The notes under the pieces are model-generated. The model saw only the letters and a program-made list of their open reading frames with translations, was not told where the DNA came from and ran no database searches. From assembly GCA_024036415.1 (NCBI GenBank), contig JAMWET010007157.1:402501-466500 (forward strand): 64,000 nt of DNA, given 5' to 3'. A program made the position numbers and the translations under genes. This DNA comes from Prochilodus magdalenae (Eukaryota > Chordata > Actinopteri > Characiformes > Prochilodontidae). Shown piece after piece: positions 48,650 through 60,852 of the stretch; positions within the stretch are counted from its first letter, which is position 1; each line of letters opens with the position of its first letter.

Positions 48650-48727
48650 GAGAATTTGAAACCCACTCTGGGAACTGTAAAGTTCCAATTTCGGAGATAC
48701 CTGTTTTTCTTTGGACAGTGACAATAT
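48650..48727 (+). mobile_element. Solo right end of the 255-bp MITE family
   Basis: GTAAAGTT..ATTT.GGAGATAC followed by TTTTTCTTTGGACAGTGAC aligns with the right end of the complete element at 55434-55688. Only the right 55-60 bp can be recognised, and it runs straight into an AT microsatellite. Confidence 0.65.
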
Positions 48728-48737
48728 ATTATATATG

Positions 48738-48808
<71 letters not shown>

Positions 48809-48866
48809 ATATATATATATAATAAAATACATAAAATAAAATATATATATATATATATTTTATCTT
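48724..48866. repeat. Compound (AT)n microsatellite
   Basis: A long run of AT dinucleotides interrupted by TGTATATAAT and ATAAAATAC. It yields a meaningless Ile-Tyr repeat frame on the minus strand. Confidence 0.95.
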
Positions 48867-51800
48867 AAAATGTATATATTTTATATATTTTTTTAAACTT
48901 AAAAATTATTTTTAATTATTTATGTCACTCCTCTAAAATAAATATTAGGGTGGTAAAAGTCAGGGCTGACCCTTCACACCCCAGTCACCTGCTCTTCCAA
49001 AGGTTTCAGTCTCAACAGAGACGAAGAGTAAAAGTCTTAAGACTTGTACCAATTATCACCTCCACAGCTGCTTTCCTGAGGGAAACAAAGCTAAACAAAG
49101 ACCATCTTGCATCTCTTTGTGTTAAACCGCTGCACATGCACTTAAGTATATAGTAGAGCAGGTTGCTTACCTGACCTTACCTGACCTCACGATTGCTGTT
49201 GTGGATGAACTTAATCAAATCCTCACAGCAATGTTCCAACATCTACTGTAAAGCCTTCCCACAGGAGCAGAGGACAGGGGACAGGCAACTTTCTACAACC
49301 CTCTAGACAAAAGTACAGATAACCTAACAAATAACCACACAAATTTGTGTTAATTACTTTTCAAAGAAATGTTAATGCTAGAAGCATACCTCAACCGAGT
49401 AATGCTTTGAGCTATGCACATTTCACATGCCACTGTGCTGTAAAATGTGTCATAACACAATGAATATTGCAACACAAGTAAACTTTGTTCAAAGTGTTGC
49501 AACAAGAAGAGCTAAATTCAAAGTAAACCGTTCAAAGTTTGTCTAAAAGAAATGCACCCTCTGTCCTTCCACCGAGAGTAATTCAGTTGCCACTCACTTA
49601 AGTTTAATTCTATTACTGCCTTAAGAAACTTTGTAACAGGCACAGTAGCATAAAAATGCCTGTTGAGTGATAAATCATTTAGTTCCATAAAATACCCTGT
49701 ATGTAAATGAGATCTGCCAGTCTGAAGAACCTTTAAAAGTTCCACAGAACTTTAACAAGAGTTCATCTTTGAACCTTTAAGGGGTCATTTTTTTATTGAC
49801 TGAAATCCAGTCATACATTTAAATGTTCTCCATATTTCTCTTGTACTTTTCCTCCATTTAGAACAATTGTGTGAAGTCATGTGCCAACAGTCATAATTCC
49901 TTTTTAGAAATTTAACAGTCTGCTATTGTTAGCGTGCACTTCAAGCTTACATATGTAAATAGGATCTGATCTGGCTGACTGCTGTGCATTGTGTAGGATT
50001 CAAAAGGGCAGCCTGAGCTGACACACTTCTTCACTTCAGTGTGAATGGACAGGGCAAAACTGCTATATCTTGAATAGGTGAATAAATGCAAAAGTGTTTT
50101 CATGACATCATAAAATCTGTATTGACTGAAGAGTGGGAGTATTTTTTTGAAATTTTAACAATTCTTACGTTTTACATCAAATGATTTTATTCCAGGACAG
50201 ACGATATAGACCCTTTAAAGCCTGGGGTAAATTGATTAGAATCTCATTGGACGGTCTTTGAGAGATTTCCATCCAGTGTGAGCAGACATAGCAGCTAAGC
50301 AGAAGCATGAATCTCAAAGACCTGCTGAAACAATATTTATCAACAGATTAGCATTGGTTCAGCTCTCCTGATCTGATGTATATGTGTTAGGGGACTGTGT
50401 TACTGTTTACTAAATTCAAGTTTATTTATCTGGAGTATAATTTTGTCTCGGCAGAATGTTGTGGTGGGAAAGTATTTAATTTATTAATGCTGCCATGACA
50501 ATCTTCACAGAACTTTCATATTATGACCGAACATACTCTACTTAAGCCCCGCTTCTCTTAGGTGTGTACATTTAGTAGGATTTCCTCTGCACAGTTTGCT
50601 CTCTATGCAGTTGCTTCAGTCTTTGAAAACCAATTTGTATTACATGGTCCAGCTTATTGTTTGGTAACTACACAGACTACAATGTAAACTTTTCTTAGGT
50701 TTATCAGTGTGCAGTACAATCTTGCCAATGTCCCTTTCACAGTGTATGGTGAATATGTGGAATGTTAATGTCATGACTGCGTATTGAGAATATTATTCCA
50801 GAATATAGAGACACATTTTGCATGAAGTCTGTGCTTGTAATGTGTACAGACTTGCACTGCTACTTTATCATTTCACTGAGAAAACATATTAAAGCAAGTC
50901 CAATATGTGGTCACTAGACTGGAAAACCTTTGAAGTAGTTTGGGCTTGGGAATGGGATAGTCGGGCGTGATTTCGTTCAAATAATTACTTCCTCAAACAA
51001 ACTAATAATCTGAAATCTGAAATTTAGAGGTTAAACCAGCTCCCCATCTCAAGTAGTCTGTTGTTTGTAACTGTGTCCCGTACAGTGGGCTGAGATTAAA
51101 TGAAGCAGTTGTAGGCTTTTTATTCACCACCAGTATATAAACACCAGGTTTTCTTTCTAAAACATTCATGTTATTAATGTCATGATCACATGATCCGTAA
51201 CTAGTCGACCCCAAGCTTAAAGCATCATTGCTGAGCAGTAATGTTAGTCTGTGCGACCTGTGGTAGCTGCTGCGCTATTGAAGGTGGAACAGAAAGTTGG
51301 CTAACACTAATATTTTCCATTACCAAAGTGCTGGTAATTTTTGGTTAAGTGATGAAACCTACACAACAAACTACAAATCTTTTCCTCAAAGAGAAGAAAG
51401 AAAAGAGTGGCATAGAGAGAGAGAGAGAAACTCCTTAAACATCTCATTCCAGGAGGTGCTCCATTTCTCTTGATTAAGTCAGGTAAATCTGACCCAACCT
51501 AAGGATAGCAAGAGAAAGCTTTCTGCTTAAAGGCACTTTACTGTCTTAAGTGTTTGTAATTATTAATATATTTTCCTAATATGATCCATTAGAACTATCC
51601 GTTCCTCTAGCCAGAGGCTCAGCTGCACACTGTTGCTATGACTGTGATTGCAGCCCTCTTGGTTAAATACAGCTTTCAAGTGGCAATTGCAACTATAGCA
51701 TAACTATATATAACAACAAGCATCAGACCAACAAGAGCAATAGTAAAAACAGAAAGCTACATCTATCCTCGAAACAAGACATAACATAGTTGTACATGGG

Positions 51801-52814
51801 CTAAAAGTCACAGAGTAGTTGCAGCCACACAGTGAGCAGGTCACCAGTTCATCACAGGGCAGACACCCAGACACATATTCACACCTAGGGGCCAATTAGT
51901 ATCTACAACTAACCTGATCAGAAATAATTGATTTTTTTTCTGGTTTTGATACTCTGTGTTATTATACAAGTAGAACAGCAATAAACACTGAGGGAGAGGG
52001 AGAGAGACCTCTCAGCTCTTCACCTCTCGGCTCATCAAAATAGATTGCACAAAGTGTTTCCACCTCCAAACAACTATTTATAAAGCACATTCTGTGAAAA
52101 TGCCAGTTATCATATGTAGAAATTCGTAGTTGTTCTCCTTTGAATTTACCCCTTTGATTGAGCAAGTTTAGGAGTCTAACTGAACAAGACAACAAGAATG
52201 AGTGCATGCACATTTACCATATTGATGTTCAGCTGTTTAAACCTCAGTTGCAAGCCAACCTACCTCATTCAGAAATACTTCATAATAAATACATTACACT
52301 TTATCTGTGCAACCTTTGAGAGCTAAGGAATACTAAGGCACTAGTAATACATATTACATCATAGTAGTCTATCATTAAAGTTAGAGCACAAATATGAATT
52401 TTTTACAGCAAAATTAAAACAGCTCAAATTTACATATGCATTTGTCAAACTGCAGTATGCTTGTTTTCCCATGTTTCCTGCTCTCTAAGCTTTTACTGTC
52501 AGTGCCCTAGAATTTTCATTTAAAAAGTGTCTTAGGTCCCTATGTTCAAAACTTTGGTTTCGCTGCTTACAAGTATACGTATTAATACTCTGACAGTTTA
52601 AGACTGTTTCAGACTGTTATGCTTGAACAGTTTGATGTATTGTTTCACTATAGATTTGGCCTTTGCTAAACGGGAGCACATGGTATTTGCTACGTTCCCC
52701 ATCTTCGCTGTAGGCCTATAACATACTTCTTCATATCCATGGCATTTGAATGGATATACAGAAAACACCTGAAAGCACAAGCAATTAGGTTGCATGCAAT
52801 CCATCATTAATAAT
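48867..52814. other. Unassigned non-coding DNA
   Basis: No gene, RNA or clear mobile element. A GCTGCTGCGCTATTGAAGGTGGAAC segment at 51267-51291 is shared with 32590 and, inverted, with 19543-19647. A short GA-rich run lies at 51414-51430. Confidence 0.4.
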
Positions 52815-52985
52815 AGCTTACAGTGTTCATAAGTCTCCTACATACACTTTTCATGACAACAGACACATACCTACTTTATTAAGTTTTATTTCAACAGGCA
52901 AAAGCTTAATTAAGTTCTTAAGTTCATCATGATATAACACCTACATACATTGGGTGTCATTTTTTTTTCACTAGCATTAGTAAAC
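52815..52985 (+). repeat. Dispersed repeat, copy A
   Basis: Aligns with 53425-53565 in the same orientation: GTTCATAAGTCTCCTACATA against GTGCATAAGTCTTCTACATA, then TTATTTCAACA.GCAAA and ATAACACCTACA. No frame or end repeats are visible. Confidence 0.6.
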
Positions 52986-53339
52986 TGTGTTTGGTGACTT
53001 TGCTCCTAGCTCTCCTGGTCCACATTTTCTTTTGACTTATACTGTGAACAGAAAGTAATAAGATTTAGGTCATGAGGTACAGCTCAGTAAATGTAAGACA
53101 ACAGCAAAGGCCACTCATTTAAGTCCAATCTCATTACCGCTTAGCCAACCACCATTGGGCTGGGTGCCCTGATTCTTGTAGAGGTGAAGTGAGGAAACTG
53201 TTTTCTCCAAATTGGGGAAACAACTGTATTATCTTGATAAGAAGCATATGCTGATGCCATTTGTGATGAAATGAAAATCCTATCTTTTGCATTTGTTCCT
53301 TTTTGTAGAGGAAGATTGTAACCACTACCAAAGGTTATA

Positions 53340-53410
53340 TAGTTCTAAAGTCCAAGGTGGCACTTAAAAAACAAGGGGTAGCAGTGAAATTAACTCATAA
53401 CAGCGTAGAC
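53340..53410 (+). repeat. Short dispersed repeat (copy 1 of 3)
   Basis: CAAGGTGGCACTTAAAAAAC then AAGGGGTAGCAGTGAAAT recurs in similar form at 55236-55312 and 60690-60750. It lies just upstream of the 53425-53565 repeat and may be part of the same element. Confidence 0.5.
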
Positions 53411-53424
53411 CATTAACAACAGCA

Positions 53425-53565
53425 TAAGGTGTGCATAAGTCTTCTACATAAGCCTTTCGTGACCTTGTTTATAAAGTCTTATTTCAACACGCAAAGGCTG
53501 CTTTTGTTATAACACCTACAAATATATAGTGTCATAGGTTTCTGCATTGGCATTAGGTCATAAAT
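53425..53565 (+). repeat. Dispersed repeat, copy B
   Basis: Second copy of the 52815-52985 sequence, about 600 bp downstream. The similarity covers about 140 bp with small indels. Confidence 0.6.
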
Positions 53566-55235
53566 CTTACTCAAGGGAAATGACAGCATGCTTTGACCAC
53601 TGACTTTGTAGCTTAGTGTATTTTTGGTAGGTCAAACACACAGTTGTGGCTATGTTGTGTAACCTGACAACTGAGGGTAGTTACAAAATCATGCAGAGGT
53701 GAACACTTCTAACAAGATCCTTTGACACCTTGAGCTAACACAGAAATAAGGAACGTCTGTATTGCAGTTACACTGTTAAGGTTTTGATACTGATACTCTG
53801 CTGTGATGTTTTTGTAGCTTGATCCTTGGCCCATAGTTCCAGCCTGACATTCGCTTGCGTATGCTATAGATCAGTAGCCTCTCAATTAAATACAGTGTTT
53901 GAATGTCAGACTCTTATGGCACATTCACACTTATCCTTTAAATTTGGTCTGAACCAAAATATCAGGTGTGAAAGGTGCCTTAGGCCACAGCCTGGACAAG
54001 AGGACCAGAATTTAGTCTGATGCAGGCTAAGTCACCCATTAAACAATTAAAAGAAGCAAAAAATAAGCTGATAGTTGAGAAGATGGAAGTATTTTGATGA
54101 AATTTGGTTTGACATAAAAGTCAAACATCAACTTGAAAAAAACATAAAAATGCTGAAATGTTTATTTTCTAAGAGGATGAGAAAGAAAGGATATAACAGG
54201 ATGGGTGATTAATGCAGTATGTCAAGCAATGTTTATACTTAACAAATGGTGCTCCGGTGTGCTTGTCAAAAAAGATGCAGCGTGTTGTGCACCTGCAAAA
54301 TGGTGTGTTTTGTTCAAAATGAATGAATTAAGAGGGGAGGTTTGCTGAGCAGGCTCTACAGGTGCGTGTTTGAGCTCTCTCATGTAATTTTACAAAGAAT
54401 ACAGCAATGTTAGAAGCACTGCCAATTCTAATGTGCTTGCTTTAGGTTTGCGCATCATCTGTGAAGTTTTGCACAATACTCTGCTGTCCTAAAGGTGAAC
54501 CCTACCATCATAAAAAGTGGTATGCTGTGTAAGGAGATGTAGCCCATGTAGGGGGATTATGACAGGAGGTGGGTGTCATGCAAAATTCTGGAAACTGGAT
54601 CAAATGTATACAATGTAGCAAAAACATAAACCATGGTTTAGAACCTTGTTCCAGACCTTTAGGTGTGAAAATAACCATAGTTATTTCCAGGCTACTGAAA
54701 TGCCACATATTTTTTTATCACTGAAGCACTAACGTAAGCGAAATGCAGCGCTGATGCAATATAAGTAATATCAGGAACATTAGCAAGGAAAGATGCCTTG
54801 AGCAGACCACTCTGAAGTCTAAACTAAGCAAAAGCAATAGAAAAGTGGAAAACTCCAGTTACCCAGTGGTATCAGCATAAGAGCTCTGCAATAGCAATAG
54901 GAGAAAATTGTTTTCAGCTTATTATAATGTTCACCCTACATACACATGCTCAGTTCATAAGAACCCTGCATTCATATGATAAAAATATTACTATTGGAAT
55001 GCTAAACATATTCTTATGGATCTTATTTTCTTCACTTACATAGCTATAACAGAATGTTTTGATGGAAATGGAAATGTATTTATATATGTATTTAAAGTCA
55101 AATACATATAACATTGTGGTTAACCATGAAAAAGAATAGAATTATTTAATTGCTTTAATAATTAATTGCTTAATTACATTAGTAGGACATACTGTTTATT
55201 TTTACAGGCAAAAACAGATGTTCTTGTCATTGAAA
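53566..55235. other. Unassigned non-coding DNA
   Basis: No supported gene or classified repeat. Confidence 0.4.
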
Positions 55236-55312
55236 CTCAGTTGCAAAATGCAAGGCGAAACTTGAAAACAAGGAGTAGGAGTGAAATGAACTCGTAAGAG
55301 CCCAGACCTGTA
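55236..55312 (+). repeat. Short dispersed repeat (copy 2 of 3)
   Basis: GCAAGGCGAAACTTGAAAAC then AAGGAGTAGGAGTGAAATGA matches 53340-53410 and 60690-60750. It lies 120 bp upstream of the MITE at 55434. Confidence 0.5.
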
Positions 55313-55433
55313 TTCCCTTAAAGGATGTTTAAGAATGTTTATTAGTTATAAGATTATAGGAGATCCGTCTTATTGTTACAAAGAGGACGCCTGACATCTT
55401 CTGTAACTATTTTAAGGTCAAACTATAGGTAGC

Positions 55434-55688
55434 ATATCGTCGCTGTCCAATGAAAAACATGTATCTCCACTTTTGTCCATTTTTAGTTTTATGCATCATT
55501 TGGACACACCAGCTGATGTTTACACTGAGTGAGAATCCCATGGTAAATGCACCAAAAGAAATGGCCCAAAACAGTTTGGAAAGACGTATGGTTCCATTTA
55601 CTTCCATTAAAGTTAAAAGAGGTTTTTGGCCTCTCCTGTAAAGTTGGCATTTTGGAGATACTTATTTTTCTTTGGACAGCGACGATAT
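55434..55688 (+). mobile_element. 255-bp MITE with long terminal inverted repeats
   Basis: The outermost 15 bases are perfect inverted repeats: ATATCGTCGCTGTCC at 55434-55448 and GGACAGCGACGATAT at 55674-55688. The inverted similarity continues inward with gaps over about 45 bp (AAAAACATGTATCTCCA against TGGAGATACTTATTTTT). The interior is non-coding, so the frames that cross it on both strands are not genes. A solo end occurs at 48650-48727 and a weaker one near 47963-47985. No clear target duplication was identified. Confidence 0.85.
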
Positions 55689-57235
55689 ATCTCATTGACT
55701 GTTTCTTAACTTGTATTTCATCATATGGTTCTACAGATGGGGTCAGAATGGGTTATATGGAATATCAAACATGTTATCAAAGCATTAGAATGGCTAAAGA
55801 AGTTTGAGCACATATTTTAGATGCTTTTTAAAATGTGCTGGTTTTGTTTCAGGAACTAACCAAGCACAATGCCATTTTGTAAATGAGGTCACATATTCAC
55901 TATGCAGTATAGGTCACTTAGGGACTCCATGAGTTTAAGTTCAGGATAAAGCTGTATATGGAAATTTCCTGATTGTTTTAAGGGCTCAAGACACATATTG
56001 ACACATGCATGATTTTATGGAAGGTTAAGGAATTGGATTGGACCTTAGGATTAGTCTGGCAATATGTATATAAAAGGGCAGCCTTCTACTATGAGCTATA
56101 GTTACATTGTGTTATTCTGCACACTGTATTAGAATATATTGTGATACTGTATATTTGGGATATAAATATTGTGATATACTGAACTTTAGCAAAACTGCAC
56201 ACAGCTACAAGGAACCAGTGTGCATGTTTAAATCAATTCAGTCATTATTATTTTTAGTTTGTAATATCCAATAGAAGTAAATGATAATTACATTTTTATG
56301 CTGAACCGCACAGTGCGGGCGGCTCTTCACTCTATAGTGATTTCCATAAGCAGTAGACAAAAGGATGAAAAGTCTGAGTACTCTGCAATGTGCAATCAGA
56401 CAGGGTAAAAAAAGCATAGGGATATGGCTTGCTGGTCATCAGTTTTTTTTTAATCCATAATTCATTTTCCATCAGTTCTACATTCACATCTTTCCAGGTC
56501 AGGCCAGGGCCTTTGGGCTCCGAGCTGAAAAAAACATCTTCGAAGATGCAAAGGAAAATGAATGCAGAAAACTAGGGATATAAATTCAGTTCGGGCTGCA
56601 GGAACGAAAACAGTCTGCGACATGTACGCCCACACTTTATTGAATAATGATCTGAAAAACATGGCAATTAGCACCCTTAAACTGCATTCCCAAGCCGCAA
56701 GAGTCAACATCGCGTCTGGGCGCTGGCGTGTGTGGGCACCGTGGAGGCTTTGTATTGCTGCTGCTTCTTTACCCGACCGCCCTGCAGGTTCAGTCGGATG
56801 CGGCTGCGTCTTCATGAGCATTGCTCCTACTGTGGAGAAGAACCCAGTAGACCAGAGCTTTGCATATTCTGACTACAGCACATCAGTGGGTGCGTGTGGG
56901 AGTTCTTTCTATATGCAGTGCTCAGAACTGGCAGCTTTTCTACATACATTTATTAAAATGCAATGAGAGTTTGTGTTTGTCTGTTTGCATGCATGTTTGT
57001 TTTTGTTTTGGTTTGATATTATATATATATTTAATATTATTATAAAGCATTATAGTGTATAGGTAGTTAGATACATATATAAATATATAGGCAGAATAAT
57101 TTAAATATTTGTGATATATGAAACATCTTTTTTCCTGGTTAATATGTTAACCAGCTCCTAAATGTTCAGAACCACTACAGATTAGCATAATATTGGGGTT
57201 CTTGAAATTTATCAGCATTGTAGTAACACAGATGT
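55689..57235. other. Unassigned DNA with a CpG-richer patch
   Basis: The interval 56500-56830 is notably richer in CpG than the rest of the window (GCGTCTGGGCGCTGGCG, GACCGCCC, GGATGCGGCTGCG). Open frames cross it on both strands (134 codons plus, 119 codons minus). I do not recognise a protein in either. It could be an exon, a promoter-type CpG cluster or a repeat. Confidence 0.35.
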
Positions 57236-57575
57236 GGTGGGTGTGTTAGTGTGTATTGTGTTGCTTTGAGTGGATCAGACACAGCAGTACTACTGGAGGT
57301 TGTAAACACCTCAGTGTCACTGCTGGACTGAGAATAGTCCAACAACCCCCAAAACAATCCTGCCAACAGCATCCTTTGAACAGCATTGTTTAACCACTAT
57401 TGATGTACTAGAGGATGACCACACAAACTGCAAAAGATTAGCTTTTCCTGTAGGAGGGTCTAATTGAGTGGACACAGTGTTTAAACAGTGTCTGCTGGGT
57501 CTGATCCACTCACACTAGCACATCACACACTAACACACCGCCTCCACGTCAGTGTCACTGCAGTGCTGAGAATGA
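57236..57575 (+). mobile_element. Copy of the 8.5-kb transposon family with internal inverted repeat
   Basis: GTGTGTTAGTGTGTATTGTG then GAGTGGATCAGACACAGCAG (57239-57289) is the inverted form of the segment at about 57492-57541 (TCTGATCCACTC..CACACTAACACAC). Blocks such as GTCAGTGTCACTGC..TGCTGAGAATG match 8777-8806, so it belongs to the same family. Between the arms are about 200 bp including ACTAGAGGATGACCACA, also found reversed at 62546-62560. No transposase frame is present. Confidence 0.7.
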
Positions 57576-57829
57576 ATGGAACTTATTATTTACATAAATG
57601 TACATACAAAGTATATCAGATATTTATGTAATGAAATACAGTGATATTTCTATAGAATGCACATTAATATATACGGAAGGAACAATGAATATTTATGTAA
57701 CAAAAAGTGACATTTCTGAAAAAAAGCACTGATTTGTAGCAGCAGCAGCAACAACAAGAACAATAATAATCTAATTTATTTTTACTAACAACTTATAAAA
57801 CAAATGTAACATGATAATATTACATAGAT

Positions 57830-58020
57830 GTGTCTGATGATGTTGAGCTCTGGACTCTGGGGTGGTCAGTCAGTTGTTTATAGAGCTTTACCAGTATTTG
57901 CTTGACTTGCACATTTTCTCAGTGAGATCCTTTCTGATCCACAGCACTGAGGTGTGTTTTCACAGAGAACACCTGTGGATGTTTTCAGTTCATGAAACAA
58001 GAGTAATGCTTGATGTTCTC
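57830..58020 (+). repeat. Probable dispersed repeat fragment
   Basis: TGTTGAGCTCTGGACTCTGG, TGAGATCCTTTCTGATCCACAGCACTGAGGTGTG and AGAGAACACCTGTGGATG resemble a common teleost interspersed repeat as I recall it. No other copy is in the window, so the class is uncertain. It ends just before the SINE at 58037. Confidence 0.3.
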
Positions 58021-58036
58021 CTCTCTCAAATATGTG

Positions 58037-58230
58037 GTTGGTGTGGCGCAGCGGATAACACCACTAACTGCCAGGACTGTCCCATGTGGGAGATCTGGTC
58101 TGGATAACGATGCTGTGCTACACCAATAAGAGTCCCTGAGCACGACTCCTAACACTATTATTGGCCAACCTGTAATATGATTAACCTTGTAAGTTACTCT
58201 GGATAAGAGCATCAGCTCAGTGCTGTAAAT
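58037..58230 (+). mobile_element. tRNA-derived SINE with LINE-type tail, copy 2 (B box lost)
   Basis: The A box (GTGTGGCGCAGCGGATAAC) is well preserved. GATCTGGTCTGGATAACGATGCTG runs across the place where the first copy (35183-35381) has its B box, so about 15-20 bp including the B box appear deleted. The body GCTACACCAATAAGAGTCCC and the tail CTTGTAAGTTACTCTGGATAAGAGCATC are clear. The tail is closer to the LINE tail at 4530-4580 than that of copy 1. Confidence 0.88.
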
Positions 58231-60007
58231 ATGAAAGTTCTAAATGCTGTTTATCTGATAATGGCAGTTTTGTTGGGTTTATAAATTGCATTCTGCAGCT
58301 TTTAGTAGTACTATAATTATTATTTTACCAGAGACAGTAGATGTTACACAACATCTGCAAGTCTTCAGCCATTTCTTTGGCTCACTACAGTTAAACAGGA
58401 CAACTACATCCAACATCTTAACAAGGAGCGGAAGTTTCCTGCTTGAAGTTAGCTAAAACAAAATTAGAAAAAAGAGGACAAGGAAGTTAAAAGAGAGTTC
58501 ATTTATATTTGTACCTAAAATGCCATTGCAATTCAATTAAGATGTGACAGTTCTGCAAAAAAATTAATTAGGAAAACTTAAAATGTCTCAAGGCATCAGC
58601 TATCAGTGGCAGTGTAGCGTCTGGCACCATTTCTTTCTAGAACGCTGCACAGACACAGATCTGGTTTTTACTTGTTTTTTTCTTCTTAAATGATCCATAA
58701 AAAAGGAACTACAACAACAGGACTGTGCAGTTTATATCTCCATCTGTCCGAAAATAAAAATATGATACAAAGTGGGACATCAGCAATCCAACAGGTACGA
58801 AAAGCTCTGTGTGTGAAGCAAAACGTATCACACAGCAGCTTTAGAGAAGAGACATCTGTGCACTGTATTCCAAGCAGAGCCTTTCCCTGACAATAGAGTT
58901 GTAGCATTTGTTCTCCTCAGGATGCAATAATGATCTAGTTTAGAGCCGTGGCCTAAAACAATGCGGCTTGATGTGCGAAAAGCTCTGACCTCAATAAACT
59001 TTTCTACAGCTATCAATTCCGGTGACACAGATTTGAGTGGGCGGGGTTGGGCCTGGGACGGAGGCTGAGAAATCATGCCTCGTGGTGCTTCCTGGCTCAA
59101 CTCATCAAAGTGCAGACAGTCTCCTCTTTATTACAGCCTATTATGGTTAAGTTTGGGGAAAGAGAGCCGCAGCAGGCTGATGATTAGGGCCAGTCTGTCG
59201 TCACTGTGCCCTCATAACACTCACTCCAAATATAGTCTCCAATTCCAGGTGGTCCCGCTCCTGTAGGCCACTCTGTCTGCATTCAGCTCACAACTGTTCT
59301 GCAATTTAACAACTCAGGTGCAAGAGACACTTCCCCTCATGCTTTATATTTATGTTTTGCACACTGTCATGTCTTATTTTGCACATTGTTGCACATTATT
59401 ATATGCTATTATGTAACATATAGAGGTATCTATTCATCTATTCCTTATTAAAACCTATACACACTGTTATACTGTTATAGTCACAGTTCAATAGATTGTC
59501 AATAGTTAGCTTGTAGAATTTGGAGCTGGCAGTAACAAAGGCACAGAGTACTTCATTATTAAGACCTTCTTATTTGTAGATCAAGTGAACAAACATATAT
59601 TCTGTTCAAAAGCCCAAATTCTAACCATTTGATTACCATACTGGTGTTAGGAAGCAGAGCTACATTTGTTTGTAGAGATGGCAGAGGAGATCAGAGACAT
59701 CCAAATTTTCCATAGCTCAAAGGTCGCTGGCACTGCCACAACACAGCATAATTGGCCCACCTTGTCTGAGTTGGTAAGATGAACCTGTCTCTCCTCCCAT
59801 CATTGCTAGTAGGCATGCTACAACACCAGAAATGTAGTACACCAATATCAGTAAAATTCCAATGTTCTGGATACCCAGTACGACACCATGGTAAAATCCA
59901 ATAACAAGAAATATCTAGGCTTTCATACTTTCTGTTCCTCTGAAAAGCTTCTGATATGGTTGGTTGCGTACGTTGACTTTGCTCCTGGATTTCCTGGTTC
60001 ACTGCTC
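58231..60007. other. Unassigned non-coding DNA
   Basis: No gene is supported. The stretch 58990-59250 is repeat-free and richer in GC, including a GGGCGGGG box near 59040, and could be a conserved or regulatory segment. Nothing in the 90-codon minus frame across it is recognisable. Confidence 0.35.
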
Positions 60008-60335
60008 TGACATGTCAGGGAAAATTGTGAGATTTTAGTTATCAGTGTTGCTTCAGGTGTGTTCCTCTTTTGTCTTCCTTGTTTGTGTGTTGGGTCTTTG
60101 TTTTGTTCTTTTCAGTAGCTGACATGACTCTTACCTCCTGATTACTGGCAATTGCTGGGAACCTATAAGACTGTGCTCCACTCCTCTCTTCGGTAGTTCC
60201 CCTTGTTCTTCCTGCAGCAGCATGACTTCCAGCCACCACCAATCTTCTTTGTCTTTAAAAACTCTGTATTTACTTTAATAAACTTGTTTTCTGACTTGTA
60301 ATTCAGCGTTTTGACTCTTTGTGTTGATTCCTTTG
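60008..60335 (+). mobile_element. Possible LTR or retroelement 3' end
   Basis: A TGACATG start, a CCTATAAG box near 60163, an AATAAAC signal at about 60278 and T-rich flanks resemble a fish retrotransposon LTR, as does the fragment at 4600-4985. No paired LTR, primer site or internal gene is visible. Confidence 0.3.
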
Positions 60336-60689
60336 AGCTAGGGTTCTGTATCCCTCCATTTTACACATTTATACCTGGGAGTAGTGTGTGCCGATTCTTG
60401 TTGAGATAGGAGGTTGCGACAAACTGATAAGGCTACATGGGCCTCCAAATAGAGTTTTGTCACACTCCAAGCACACTGCCAGAATGTATTGTGAATCACT
60501 GACAAAGAAACCCACCAATGTATTTTCTCTGTTACAAGTAGTTTTTACAGGATTTCATGTCACATTACGCTGCTAGGCTACTGAGCAACACTAATACCCT
60601 GGTAGCTAAAAAGCAACGTTCTTTTTTACTTTCCTGATGATGTGTCGGATCCCTGAAGGGTTATTGCATTTTAAAGGGGAAGATTTTAA

Positions 60690-60750
60690 CTCAGTTCCAA
60701 GGGGCAAGGTGACACTTGAAAACAAGGAATATGGGTAAAAATAAGGAATG
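60690..60750 (+). repeat. Short dispersed repeat (copy 3 of 3)
   Basis: CCAAGGGGCAAGGTGACACT followed by TGAAAACAAGGAATATGGG matches 53340-53410 and 55236-55312. Confidence 0.5.
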
Positions 60751-60817
60751 GCCGTACTGACATGGTGACAAAGCATTTAATATAATTTTAAATGCTAAGA
60801 TTAGACTGAGCAGTAAC

Positions 60818-60852
60818 TATATGTATATATATATATATATATACATATATAT
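60818..60852. repeat. (TA)n microsatellite
   Basis: A TA dinucleotide run with two short interruptions. Confidence 0.9.

Noticed and set aside
48356..48832. 158-codon minus-strand frame starting with an Ile-Tyr repeat
   Set aside because: The first third is the AT microsatellite, and the rest has no recognisable domain.
56562..56966. 134-codon plus-strand frame as a gene
   Set aside because: No domain recognised, no splice or start context that supports it, and a long opposite-strand frame covers the same DNA. It is kept as a CpG-patch finding only.
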